Below, piece by piece: positions 16,890-24,148 of a stretch of 24,394 nt of DNA. The stretch is from an uncultured Alphaproteobacteria bacterium (GTDB lineage: Bacteria > Pseudomonadota > Alphaproteobacteria > Caulobacterales > Parvularculaceae). Position numbers and translations under genes: made by a program. Location of the stretch: assembly GCA_937895955.1 (NCBI GenBank), contig CALAZI010000201.1, positions 1 to 24,394 on the forward strand, read 5' to 3'. The notes beneath the pieces were generated by a model. The model searched no databases, was not told the origin of the DNA, and saw nothing but the letters and a program-made list of their open reading frames with translations. The first letter of the stretch is position 1, and each line of letters begins with the position of its first letter.

Positions 16890-17681
16890 TTGGAGATCAT
16901 TGAAAATTGTCTGATCGTAGCGGCCGGAAAAGGCACGCGCCTGAAAGCGGCGGGAGATATCAAACCGCTTGTCGATCTTTGCGGCGCGCCGCTCATCGAA
17001 CATGCGATGGCGTCAGCGGCGGCCGCGGGCGTTCGCCGATTCGTCGTGGTGACGGGATATCAGGCGCCGATCCTCGAACAGGCGATCGACCGCATTCGCA
17101 CGAGGCGCGGTTGGCGCATCTCCACCGTCTTCAACCCTCGGTTTGATGAAAGCAACGGATTGTCGGTGATCTGCGGAGAAGCCTTGCTCGCCGCCGAACC
17201 GTTCTATCTTGCGATGTGCGATCACGTCGTCGAGCCCGAGATCTATCGCGCGCTTCTGCGGGCTGAGCCGCCGCCCGAAGCGGTCGCGCTCGGCGTCGAC
17301 TTTCGCCTATCAAACCCCGATGTCGATCTCGACGATGTGACGCGCGTTCGGATCGACAACGGCGAAATCAAAGCAATCGGCAAATCGCTGACCGATTATC
17401 AAGCCTATGACGTGGGCGTCTTTCGCGCCGCATGCGCCCTCTTCGACGCCATTCGCGTCAGCGCGGCTGGCGGGGACAGCAGCATTTCAGGCGGGATGAA
17501 TAGGCTGGCGGCTGCCGGTCGCGCCCTTTCGGTGGACATTAATATCGCGCGCTGGATCGACGTAGACAGCGAAGCGATGTTGGCCCGAGCGCGCGCTTGG
17601 GTCAAAAATCGACCCGCTTGGCAATACGACAGTGTTCAAAAAAAAGGCGCTTCACCTCTGTTTGCGCCACAACGCACCTGA
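16890..17681 (+). CDS. NTP transferase, probable CTP:inositol-1-phosphate cytidylyltransferase-like
   Basis: The nucleotide-binding motif AAGKGTRLKAAG...KPL (residues 11-27) marks a sugar-nucleotidyltransferase fold. Further along are SNGLSVI (about 89-94), YLAMCDHVV with Asp111, the block DLDDVTRVRIDNGEIKAIGK (146-165) and RWIDVDSEAML with Asp224/Asp226. In my memory these blocks and their order match archaeal inositol-1-phosphate cytidylyltransferase (IPCT) better than sugar or choline cytidylyltransferases, though phosphocholine cytidylyltransferase-like naming is common for relatives. It starts at TTG 16890 with GGGGA six bases upstream and lies 12 bases behind the flippase. It would convert the product of the inositol-phosphate synthase to CDP-inositol. 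Fold sure, substrate probable. Confidence 0.85.
   Translation: MEIIENCLIVAAGKGTRLKAAGDIKPLVDLCGAPLIEHAMASAAAAGVRRFVVVTGYQAPILEQAIDRIRTRRGWRISTVFNPRFDESNGLSVICGEALLAAEPFYLAMCDHVVEPEIYRALLRAEPPPEAVALGVDFRLSNPDVDLDDVTRVRIDNGEIKAIGKSLTDYQAYDVGVFRAACALFDAIRVSAAGGDSSISGGMNRLAAAGRALSVDINIARWIDVDSEAMLARARAWVKNRPAWQYDSVQKKGASPLFAPQRT
17638..17668 (-). terminator. Candidate intrinsic terminator, minus strand
   Basis: Read on the minus strand, GGCGC (17664-17668) pairs with GCGCC (17646-17650) across a 13-base loop, and eight T follow at once (17645-17638). The stem is short but all G-C. The T tract makes it an oriented minus-strand signal, matching the end of the small minus-strand gene, whose stop codon lies in the loop. 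It also overlaps the end of the cytidylyltransferase gene on the other strand. Confidence 0.5.
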
Positions 17682-17855
17682 TGCAAAGACGATAATGAAT
17701 GTGAACAGCGCCAAGGCGACGCGATCAACGAAGCTGGCGGCAGGCCACGCGACGACGCCTGGCTTGGCGTCGACGCGCCCGGGCTTTCTCCATTTTGCAT
17801 TGAAGGACGTTGCCAAGGGCTTCGGGAGGCAAATCGGGCGTCTGCAAGGAGGCAT
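17652..17855 (-). CDS. Candidate small single-pass membrane protein (67 aa)
   Basis: The frame from ATG 17855 begins MPPCRRPICLPKPLATSF, runs through a basic, proline-containing N-terminal half and ends in a single hydrophobic helix, VALALFTFIIVFASGALW, followed by RKQR. A good ribosome binding site, AAGGA, lies nine bases before this ATG; the frame itself opens further upstream (17930), but that part is less protein-like. The stop codon falls in a terminator-like hairpin on the same strand. These three signs together favour a real gene, although I recognise no family. It sits tail-to-tail with the inositol cluster and head-to-head with the sigma factor gene. It could also be a remnant of a longer gene. 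Confidence 0.42.
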   Translation of the reverse strand: MPPCRRPICLPKPLATSFNAKWRKPGRVDAKPGVVAWPAASFVDRVALALFTFIIVFASGALWRKQR

Positions 17856-18032
17856 GCGATCAGTTCCTTCAGTACTCAACAAAGTGACGAAGCTCGAAGT
17901 CGGGCCCCTCCATTCGCGATGCGCGGTCAAAAGCAGCCGGGACCGCGCCGGGGGATCGCATGCTCTGGCGACACGGATGCGCGCGGCCTTGCTGAAGTAT
18001 GCAACTTCCGATTTCAGATTCTTCGCTGTTCC

Positions 18033-18548
18033 ATGATGTCAGGGTTCTTCGCTCGTTGCCGACCGGTCATGTTGCGCGTACTGACGCGTCGGCTCGGCGG
18101 CGTGGAAGACGCGGAAGACGTTATTCAGGAAGCATTCATTAATTTTGAGCGCGCTTCCCAAATGGAGACAATTGGAAACCCCGAAGGGTATCTGATGCAG
18201 ATTGCACTCAATCTTGCCACTGATAAACTCCGCCAGGATTCAAGTCGCCGTCGCCGGGAGGAAAGCTGGATTGATACGCATTCCGCCGGAAGATCCGGCG
18301 AGGACATTATCGCCGAAGCGCCGCGCGCCGATGACGCCCTGATCGCGAAACAGGAGCTTCAACGGCTTGGACGCATCTTGGAGCAATTGTCGCCTCAGGT
18401 CAGGACTGCATTTCAACTCCATAAAATAAAGGGCTTGAGCCATATGGAGACCGCCGCTGCGATGGGCCTCAGCCGGAGCACCGTTGAAAAACACATCATG
18501 AAGGCGATGCGTCACATTATGGAACAAATGCGCGATGACGAAGTGTGA
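18033..18548 (+). CDS. ECF RNA polymerase sigma factor, FecI-like
   Basis: The 171-residue product has sigma region 2 with the typical helix GGVEDAEDVIQEAFINF and LMQIALNLATDKLRQ, and region 4 with LEQLSPQVRTAFQLHKIKGLSHMETAAAMGLSRSTVEKHIMKAM, the helix-turn-helix that contacts the -35 element. These belong to the iron-uptake (FecI) type of ECF factors. I start at the ATG-ATG pair at 18033, because upstream in-frame sequence is not sigma-like; no good ribosome binding site is seen there. It is followed after 36 bases by its FecR-like regulator and then a TonB receptor, so it should direct transcription of the receptor gene when released. Confidence 0.93.
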   Translation: MMSGFFARCRPVMLRVLTRRLGGVEDAEDVIQEAFINFERASQMETIGNPEGYLMQIALNLATDKLRQDSSRRRREESWIDTHSAGRSGEDIIAEAPRADDALIAKQELQRLGRILEQLSPQVRTAFQLHKIKGLSHMETAAAMGLSRSTVEKHIMKAMRHIMEQMRDDEV

Positions 18549-18584
18549 GCATGGAGGTCGCGCGGTCGCCGGTCAGTCATAGGC

Positions 18585-19601
18585 ATGAAGGGGATTGATG
18601 TACCCGTGCGCTACAAAAAGGGCCAAACGGAAATAGACCGGATTGCCGACGCGGCGATCGCGTGGCAGGCGCGCCTTGCCTCGCCCGGCGCGCTTGCGGC
18701 GGACTATGAAGCCTTTTCGCAATGGATCGGCGAAGACAGCCGCCACGCCGATGCCTTCGGCCGCGCCGAACGCGCCGCGATGATGGTCGAATGCGCGCGC
18801 GCCGAGTTCCTTGCAACCGGAGCGCAGCAACCTCGCTTTATCCCCGAAACGGCCCGTAATGATAATGTCGGATTCCGCCGCGCCGCGATCGCCGCAAGCG
18901 TCGCCCTCATCGCGGCCGCGTCGCTCGTCTTTTTCATTTCGAGACCAGGCGGCGTTGAGACGGTCGCGAGCGCCGCCCCCGCAGGGCGAATTGTGACGGC
19001 GGCGTTGAGCGACGGCACGCAGATCACGCTCGCGCCTGGAGCGGAATTCAAGGGAACATTTACGAACGCCAGGCGCGAAATATCGAATTTAAGCGGAACA
19101 AGCTTTTTCAGCGTATCACATGATGCGGCGCGCCCATTTATTATTTCACTTGGCGAGCGGACAATTACCGTTGTCGGAACGAAGTTCGAGGTTAAGGCGG
19201 GAGGCAATTCGCAGTCGGTGACCGTCCTTGACGGTATCGTCAGCATAACGACTGATAGTCAAAATCCCGCCCTCGAACGGCGCCTCATCGCCGGCGATAG
19301 GGTGACGTATTCAGGCCAATCGCAGGAAGGCATTTTCGATCGTCCGGCCTCTGAAGACGTCGCAGAATGGCGTGACGGCACGCTTGAATTCGACCGCGCC
19401 GACGCGCAGACCATAACCGAGAAGCTGAACGGATTTTACGGCCGCGCGGTTTTCGACGTCGATCCCGATTCGCCGCCCGCGCTGTCGTTCAGCGGCGCGC
19501 TGTCGCTGAGCGACCCGCTGACGACGGCGCGCCGGCTTGAAGAACTGACGCCCGTCATCGCGCGTGACGTCGACGGCATTTTCGTTCTCTCAGACCGGTA
19601 A
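18585..19601 (+). CDS. FecR-family anti-sigma/transmembrane regulator
   Basis: The N-terminal cytosolic part (about 15-75) has the FecR/DUF4880 pattern: AIAWQARLASPGALAADYEAFSQWI and DSRHADAFGRAERA. One transmembrane helix follows near 100-120 (AIAASVALIAAASLVFFIS). The periplasmic part contains the FecR domain (LSDGTQITLAPGAEFKGTF, LSGTSFFSVSHDAARPFII, VVGTKFEVKAGGNSQSVTVLDG) and a C-terminal domain (WRDGTLEFDRADAQTITEKLN) that contacts the receptor's signalling domain. It passes the signal from the outer-membrane receptor to the sigma factor encoded just upstream. I use the ATG at 18585; a GTG at 18606 is possible, and no strong ribosome binding site decides. Confidence 0.93.
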   Translation: MKGIDVPVRYKKGQTEIDRIADAAIAWQARLASPGALAADYEAFSQWIGEDSRHADAFGRAERAAMMVECARAEFLATGAQQPRFIPETARNDNVGFRRAAIAASVALIAAASLVFFISRPGGVETVASAAPAGRIVTAALSDGTQITLAPGAEFKGTFTNARREISNLSGTSFFSVSHDAARPFIISLGERTITVVGTKFEVKAGGNSQSVTVLDGIVSITTDSQNPALERRLIAGDRVTYSGQSQEGIFDRPASEDVAEWRDGTLEFDRADAQTITEKLNGFYGRAVFDVDPDSPPALSFSGALSLSDPLTTARRLEELTPVIARDVDGIFVLSDR

Positions 19602-19658
19602 CGGCGCTTTGTCGGTATCGCGTATTGTCAACGGCATCCGAAACTGCACAATGCCGTG

Positions 19659-22085
19659 ATGGTGCGGTGGGATCTGATTTTGTGCGCAGTCGCGTCCGCG
19701 GCATTTGTATGCTCCGGGCCAGTCAATGCGCGCGGCACTGACGACGTCGCGGCCTATCAAATTCCGGCGATGGACTTAAAGAAAGCGATCGTTGCTCTGG
19801 CGCGCCAATCGGGCCTTTCGATTTCCTTCAACGGCGCGCAATTGGATGGGTTGCGCAGCAATTATGTTGTGTCGGCCTTGTCTGATTTCGATGCGCTCGA
19901 AAAGATTCTGGCACGCTCTCCATACACCTTTCAATTGGTGGGCGATCGTACAGTCATTCTCAAGCCGCGTGAATTAAAGGAGAATGAGAGCGTCGCCCCT
20001 GCCGCAGCACGGGAAGTGCAAGCTCAGCCCTATTTCGATTCGATCATCGTGACGGCAACCAAGCGCGATGCGCTTGTCTCGAAATTGCCGCTGAGCGTTT
20101 CCGCCCTGGACAGCGATGACCTTTCCGCATCCGGTGCGCGCGTGATAACCGATCTGGCGCCTCGCCTCGCGGGAGTCGCGACGACTAACCTCGGCGCTGG
20201 TCGCAACAAGATATTTCTCCGCGGCGCGTCGGACGGCGCTTTCGCCGACCGCACGCAATCGACCGTTGGGGTTTATCTCGACGAAACGCGGCTCATCCTG
20301 AACGACACCAATCCCGACCTTCGCCTGACCGACATCGAGCGCATTGAAGTCGTTCGCGGCCCTCAGGTCGCCCTCTACGGCGACGGATCCGTGGGCGGAA
20401 TATTCCGCGCCGTCACGCGAAAGCCGGACCTTGGCGCATATGCTGGCGGGCTTCGCACATCGCTGTCCGCCACCAAGCAAGGCGGCCCCAATGCGGAGCT
20501 GGACGCCACGCTCAATCTGCCGTTAGTTAGGGATCGCGCCGGGCTGCGTATTGTCGGATATTATGAACGCGCCTCGGGCTATATCGATGATCTCGGACTT
20601 GCGCAGGAGGACGTGAACCGTTCCAACCTTTTCGGCGGCCGCATCGCCGGGCGTTACAAGGCGGCCGACGATTGGACGCTCGACGCGATCGCGGTGTTTC
20701 AGCAAACCAATCTCGGCGCGCCCCAATATACATTCCCGGATCTTGGCGCGCTGCGGCGCAGCACGCGTCGGCTTGAACCGCATCGGGACCAATTCGAACT
20801 CTACAGCGTGACGGCAAATGGCGCGGTCGGTGGCGTGAGCGTCATGTCTTCTTCATCATACGTGCATCGCGATATTGATGACACGAATGATGCGAGTGCA
20901 AGTCTGCCGATAATCCTCGGGGATCCTTCCGCCGAAGGAGTCTTTGAGACTTCACAGGATGTGAAGGCTTTTACGCATGAATCCCGCGCCGCATCGGCGA
21001 CCGGTGGAACGATCGATTGGCTAGGCGGCGTCTTTCTCTCCTTGCGCAATGAAGACCTCTCGTCCCGTCTTATCGCCGACTATCTGGCGTCTGCGTCAAT
21101 CGCTTTCCTTGGCGACCGCCATGACGAATCCAACGAGGCTGCGGTGTTCGGCGAGATCACCGTTCGACCGGACGCAAGGCTGGCGATCACTGCGGGCGCG
21201 CGCCTTTCGCGCATCGGCTTTGGAATTGACGCAGTTGCGAGCGGAGTAGCGAATAGCGGGGCGCCGTCATTGGTTGAAAAGCGGTCGCGAATAGCAGTCG
21301 CGCCGCGCGTCGCTGTATCGCTCGATGCATCGCCCGCGTTGTTTGTCTATGCGCAAGCCGCCGCCGGATCGCGCATCGGCGGCTTTAACATCAACACGCC
21401 GCTGGAAGCGATCACGCTGCTCAATCCGAACGATGACGTGACGAGGTTCGAATCAGACACCTTGTGGAACGCCGAGATCGGTGCAAAATTTCGTCTGTTT
21501 GACAACCGCGCAAAGGTGAACATTTCAGCCTTTTACCTTCAGTGGCGCGAAATTCAGACAGACCAGATCCTTCCGACGGGATTCACCTTTGTCGGAAATG
21601 CCGGCGATGCGCGAAATTTCGGCGTTGAGATAGAAGCGACTGCGCGCCCATCCCCTCGCCTCGAAATTTCGGGGGCGTTCTTCTGGAATGATCCGCAACT
21701 GACCGAGGCGAATCCGTTTCTAAATGCAGAGAAGGGCGACCTCCTACCCAACATCGCGGAAATGACGGCGTCGTTCGGGGCCACTTATGAAGTTCAATTG
21801 ACAGGCGGCTGGTCCGCGTCGGCAAACGCGACCTACAGCTATGTCGGAACATCCGTTCTGACATTCGCGGAAGACGTCGCCCCGACGATGGGCGATTATC
21901 ACCTTGCAGGCGTGGGTCTGAAGGCGGAACGCGACGGTCTGAGGATCGGCGTTTTCGCAGACAACCTATTCGACAGCCGCGGCGACACTTTCGCATTCGG
22001 CAATTCATTCAGCCTCGCGACGCGCGATCAATCCACGCCCTTGAGGCCAAGAACCTTGGGCGTTTATGTCGAAAGTTCATTTTAA
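19659..22085 (+). CDS. TonB-dependent receptor with N-terminal STN signalling domain
   Basis: After a signal peptide (VRWDLILCAVASAAFVCSG...) the mature N-terminus carries an STN domain at about 32-102 (IPAMDLKKAIVALARQSGLSISF...SPYTFQLVGDRTVIL), used to signal to FecR. A TonB-box-like DSIIVTATKR follows, then the plug domain with VYLDETRLI, IERIEVVRGPQVALYGDGSVGG, and a long beta-barrel ending in VYVESSF with the usual terminal Phe. The 808-residue length is normal. Start could be ATG 19659 or the GTG codon just before it; no clear ribosome binding site is present. With the sigma factor and FecR upstream it forms a cell-surface signalling system, probably for uptake of a siderophore or other iron complex, though the ligand cannot be read from sequence. 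Confidence 0.95.
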   Translation: MVRWDLILCAVASAAFVCSGPVNARGTDDVAAYQIPAMDLKKAIVALARQSGLSISFNGAQLDGLRSNYVVSALSDFDALEKILARSPYTFQLVGDRTVILKPRELKENESVAPAAAREVQAQPYFDSIIVTATKRDALVSKLPLSVSALDSDDLSASGARVITDLAPRLAGVATTNLGAGRNKIFLRGASDGAFADRTQSTVGVYLDETRLILNDTNPDLRLTDIERIEVVRGPQVALYGDGSVGGIFRAVTRKPDLGAYAGGLRTSLSATKQGGPNAELDATLNLPLVRDRAGLRIVGYYERASGYIDDLGLAQEDVNRSNLFGGRIAGRYKAADDWTLDAIAVFQQTNLGAPQYTFPDLGALRRSTRRLEPHRDQFELYSVTANGAVGGVSVMSSSSYVHRDIDDTNDASASLPIILGDPSAEGVFETSQDVKAFTHESRAASATGGTIDWLGGVFLSLRNEDLSSRLIADYLASASIAFLGDRHDESNEAAVFGEITVRPDARLAITAGARLSRIGFGIDAVASGVANSGAPSLVEKRSRIAVAPRVAVSLDASPALFVYAQAAAGSRIGGFNINTPLEAITLLNPNDDVTRFESDTLWNAEIGAKFRLFDNRAKVNISAFYLQWREIQTDQILPTGFTFVGNAGDARNFGVEIEATARPSPRLEISGAFFWNDPQLTEANPFLNAEKGDLLPNIAEMTASFGATYEVQLTGGWSASANATYSYVGTSVLTFAEDVAPTMGDYHLAGVGLKAERDGLRIGVFADNLFDSRGDTFAFGNSFSLATRDQSTPLRPRTLGVYVESSF

Positions 22086-22130
22086 TGCGGTGCGCGGAGA
22101 CAATGACGCGTCGCCAAAAGAATTTTTGAT

Positions 22131-22156
22131 GTGAGCCCTTTGGCTCCCACGTTTAT
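22131..22156 (+). terminator. Weak candidate terminator after the TonB receptor
   Basis: GAGCC (22133-22137) pairs with GGCTC (22142-22146) around a CTTT loop, and outer GTG/CAC pairing is possible. A short T-containing tail (GTTTATT) follows. It lies 46 bases behind the receptor stop codon, the right place for the end of this transcript, but the T tract is poor. Confidence 0.3.
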
Positions 22157-22176
22157 TCAGAGAGTCGTTCGGTCGA

Positions 22177-22276
22177 TGAACCGCTCCCCAATTCGCCCTC
22201 ACCGGAAGGTAGATTTTTCCGGCTTCTGAACCGCTCCCCAATTCGCCCTCACCGGAAGGTAGATTTTTCCGGCTTC
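22177..22276. repeat. Perfect 50-bp tandem duplication of the IS end
   Basis: Positions 22177-22226 and 22227-22276 are identical over 50 bases, each starting TGAACCGCTCCCCAATTCGC and ending TTTTTCCGGCTTC. The unit runs from the outer tip of the IS to the orfB stop region, so the element has two copies of this terminal inverted repeat in direct orientation with no spacer. Confidence 0.97.
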
Positions 22277-23081
22277 ATCGCGATGACGGGCTGGCTGCGT
22301 CATTGCGGTTGATCACTTCAATCGGCGGTTTGTCGCCGATCGAGCTGTGCGGTCTTACCTCGTTATAGTCTCTACGCCAATCCTCCAGCTTTTTCCTCGC
22401 GTCTTCAAGCGTCAGGAACCAGTGTGTGTTCAGGCACTCCGCTCTGAGGCGGCCGTTGAAGCTTTCGATGAACGCGTTGTCGGTCGGCTTTCCGGGCCGC
22501 GAGAAGTCGAGCGTGATGTCGTTCTGATAGGCCCAAAGATCGAGATCGCGCGAAACGAACTCGGAGCCCTGGTCGACCCTGATCGTCGCCGGATACCCGA
22601 TCGATTTGCAGACGCGGGTGAGCGTTGCGACGACATTCTCTCCTCGATAGCTGAAGCGGGGATCGATCACCGGCGAGAACCGCGAGAAGGTGTCGACGAC
22701 GGTCAGGATTCTCAGCTTCGGGCCTGTCGCAAGCTGATCGTGAACGAAGTCCATCGCCCAGGTTTCGTTCGGCCGCGTGGCGTCCCTGCGGTCATCGCGC
22801 AGTTTCGCCTTCACACGCCGCTTCGGCGTTTTGTTGCGCAATTGCAGGCCTAACTCATTATAGACCCGCCGCGTCTTCTTGTGATTGATCGACCACCCCT
22901 CTCGCCTCAAAAGCACATGCACGCGTCGATAGCCGTAGCGCACCCGCGTCGCGGCGATCTCCTTGATCCGGTTTTCGAGACTGGCCTGCTCCGGGCGGCG
23001 AGACTTGTAACGATGGCTCTTGGGATCAAGCATCAGGGCCTTGCAGGCCTTGCGGGCGGATACCGACCATTCATCACGCAT
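22275..23081 (-). CDS. IS3-family transposase OrfB (DDE integrase core)
   Basis: The catalytic triad of the rve-type integrase core is visible: Asp111 in WAMDFVHDQL, Asp170 in IRVDQGSEF and Glu206 in DNAFIESFNGRLR, with the 35-residue spacing normal for IS3. An HTH_21-like segment precedes it (RIKEIAATRVRYGYRRVHVLLRREG) and the C-terminus YNEVRPHSSIGDKPPIE is typical. The frame lies at -1 to orfA and remains open upstream of this ATG (DLRPALKRKLVDEM) to the orfA stop, so the active transposase is probably an OrfAB fusion made by -1 frameshifting. The stop codon falls at the edge of the duplicated IS end. Confidence 0.95.
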   Translation of the reverse strand: MRDEWSVSARKACKALMLDPKSHRYKSRRPEQASLENRIKEIAATRVRYGYRRVHVLLRREGWSINHKKTRRVYNELGLQLRNKTPKRRVKAKLRDDRRDATRPNETWAMDFVHDQLATGPKLRILTVVDTFSRFSPVIDPRFSYRGENVVATLTRVCKSIGYPATIRVDQGSEFVSRDLDLWAYQNDITLDFSRPGKPTDNAFIESFNGRLRAECLNTHWFLTLEDARKKLEDWRRDYNEVRPHSSIGDKPPIEVINRNDAASPSSR

Positions 23082-23113
23082 CTCATCGACCAGCTTGCGC
23101 TTCAGAGCAGGCC

Positions 23114-23380
23114 TCAGATCTTTCGTTTGATAACGTCCTGCAGCATCTCCTTGTCCAGGGACAAGTCAGCCACAATCCTCTTCAGCCGCGCATTCTCCGA
23201 TTCGAGCTCGCGCATGCGCTTCATCTCCGACGGCATCATTCCGGCGTATTTCTTCTTCCAGTTGAAGTATGTAGCCTGGCTGATCCCGGCCTTCCGGCAA
23301 ATCTCTGCGACCGGGGTTCCGTCCTCGCCCTGCCGCACGATGAACGCCTTCTGCGCGTCCGAAAACTTCGATGCTTTCAT
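23114..23380 (-). CDS. IS3-family OrfA (helix-turn-helix DNA-binding protein)
   Basis: The 88-residue protein begins MKASKFSDAQKAFIVRQGED, has the helix-turn-helix VAEICRKAGISQATYFNWKKKY and then a leucine-zipper-like helix (MKRMRELESENARLKRIVADLSLDKEML) ending QDVIKRKI. This is the standard OrfA of the IS407-like group, which binds the IS ends and multimerises. It starts 81 bases inside the element's right end. The GAAAG run at its 3' end, just before the stop, is where a -1 shift into the orfB frame could occur, though it is not a classic A-rich heptamer. Confidence 0.94.
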   Translation of the reverse strand: MKASKFSDAQKAFIVRQGEDGTPVAEICRKAGISQATYFNWKKKYAGMMPSEMKRMRELESENARLKRIVADLSLDKEMLQDVIKRKI

Positions 23381-23544
23381 GCTCGTCTCGCTCCTTCCCA
23401 GCCGGGAAAATAGCGCCGAAAACTCTAGCTCAAAATGAGGGCGTTTTCGGGGAGCAGGTCACGATCAGGCGCCCTTGGAAAACTGGATCGTTTTAAGGTA
23501 GATTTTTCCACTTGTGCGCCCTTGGCCGGAGCGAGCGGACATAC

Positions 23545-23640
23545 CTGAAATTGTCGAGGTTTTCAGACGCGCAAAAGGAGTTCATCGAGAAGCAGGGCGA
23601 GGAACATCCCAGTCACCGCGCGGGCAGGCGTGCGCCAACA
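23545..23640 (+). pseudogene. IS3 orfA remnant
   Basis: Translation from CTG 23545 gives LKLSRFSDAQKEFIEKQGEE when read from one codon upstream, which aligns with KASKFSDAQKAFIVRQGED at the start of the neighbouring intact OrfA. After that the homology needs a frame change (IPVTARAG against TPVAEICRKAG) and then is lost. There is no ATG at the expected place. It is a broken relative, on the opposite strand to the intact copy. Confidence 0.65.
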
Positions 23641-23949
23641 AGCGACAGATTCGCGACGCCGCCGGGGACTGCCGATCAATTTCATGGTAGAAGCGTTGTT
23701 ACATCGCGACCTGTTATTGCAATTACCGAATTAAATCAATGCTTTAATTACCATCGACAATTCCGCCCCTGGGCACCAGAAATTCTTATAACTTATTGTT
23801 TTTGCTTATTTTTTTCTAATTTCCGCGCCACTCTACCAACACTGCTACCAACTCGCGAATTCGGGGAATCGCCGCGCCTGTCACGCAGCTTTCCGCCGCC
23901 CATGTCTGGAGCTCCGTCATCGCCGTCCGTCCTTTCCGCCCTGCCGCAA
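23641..23949. other. AT-rich non-coding stretch with tRNA-end-like fragment
   Basis: Base composition changes sharply here: 23690-23825 is AT-rich with runs such as TTGTTTTTGCTTATTTTTTTC, unlike the rest of the window. The octamer CTACCAAC occurs twice close together (about 23834 and 23845). No credible gene is visible; long frames through here are low-complexity shadows. The abrupt composition suggests inserted foreign DNA. Confidence 0.5.
23758..23778 (+). other. tRNA 3'-end-like fragment, possible attachment-site relic
   Basis: The bases ATTCCGCCCCTGGGCACCA read like the 3' half of a T-arm, an acceptor strand and CCA, and resemble the end of alphaproteobacterial tRNA-Phe as I remember it. 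The rest of a tRNA is absent upstream. Such 3'-end copies are what site-specific integrases leave as attachment sites, and AT-rich DNA follows at once. No integrase gene is in view, so this is tentative. Confidence 0.35.
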
Positions 23950-24137
23950 ATTCCCGCTGGATGGCGGGGGCGGCGGAAGCGGGGCGACAAGACGTCGGGT
24001 ATGAGGACGGCGCGCAATCCGCTTTGGTAGGATGAACTCAAATGACGTTGGCGGATCAATTCCAAAGCGGTTGCGGGCCGGCCGCCCGGCGCCAGCCCCC
24101 GCTTATCTTCCGCCGCCCCCGCCATCCGGAGGGGAAT
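23950..24137. repeat. Large imperfect inverted repeat (MITE-like hairpin element)
   Basis: Positions 23959-23979 and 24107-24127 are perfect 21-base inverted arms (core GGCGGGGGCGGCGGAAG), with imperfect pairing continuing outward (ATTCCC and GGGGAAT). A second, inner pair CCGCTTTGG (24019-24027) and CCAAAGCGG (24062-24070) is extended by GCAA/TTGC. The whole 188 bases can fold into one long interrupted hairpin. No coding role is apparent; it looks like a small non-autonomous or structural repeat placed inside the decayed IS. Confidence 0.65.
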
Positions 24138-24148
24138 GAACACAAGAA

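Larger units (their letters stand above)
22177..23461 (-). mobile_element. IS3-family insertion sequence (IS407-like group), complete, with duplicated end
   Basis: The element carries orfA and orfB on the minus strand. Its ends are inverted repeats: TGACCTGCTCCCC read inward from 23461 and TGAACCGCTCCCC read from 22177, 11 of 13 identical, with CGCCCTCA shared further in. The trinucleotide CGA flanks both ends (22174-22176 and 23462-23464), a likely target-site duplication; it may also be read as four bases, CGAT, if the left end starts one base later. The length without the extra 50-bp copy is 1235 bp, matching the roughly 1.24 kb I recall for IS407-group elements. Both frames look intact, so it may be active. 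It sits in non-coding DNA behind the TonB receptor and interrupts no gene I can recognise. Confidence 0.9.

Noticed and set aside
17632..18036. A 134-codon plus-strand frame between the cytidylyltransferase and the sigma factor
   Set aside because: It overlaps the end of the upstream gene out of frame, has no ribosome binding site, and its sequence is basic and serine-rich without a domain; the minus-strand frame has better signals.
23469..23525. Ten-base direct repeat GCGCCCTTGG on both sides of the left inverted repeat of the decayed IS
   Set aside because: It does not bound the element, since the second copy lies inside it, and ten bases in GC-rich DNA is weak; not treated as a target duplication.
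23793..24143. A 116-codon minus-strand frame in the right-hand accessory part
   Set aside because: It runs through the large inverted repeat and AT-rich DNA, with no domain and an arginine/glycine-rich composition produced by the repeat.
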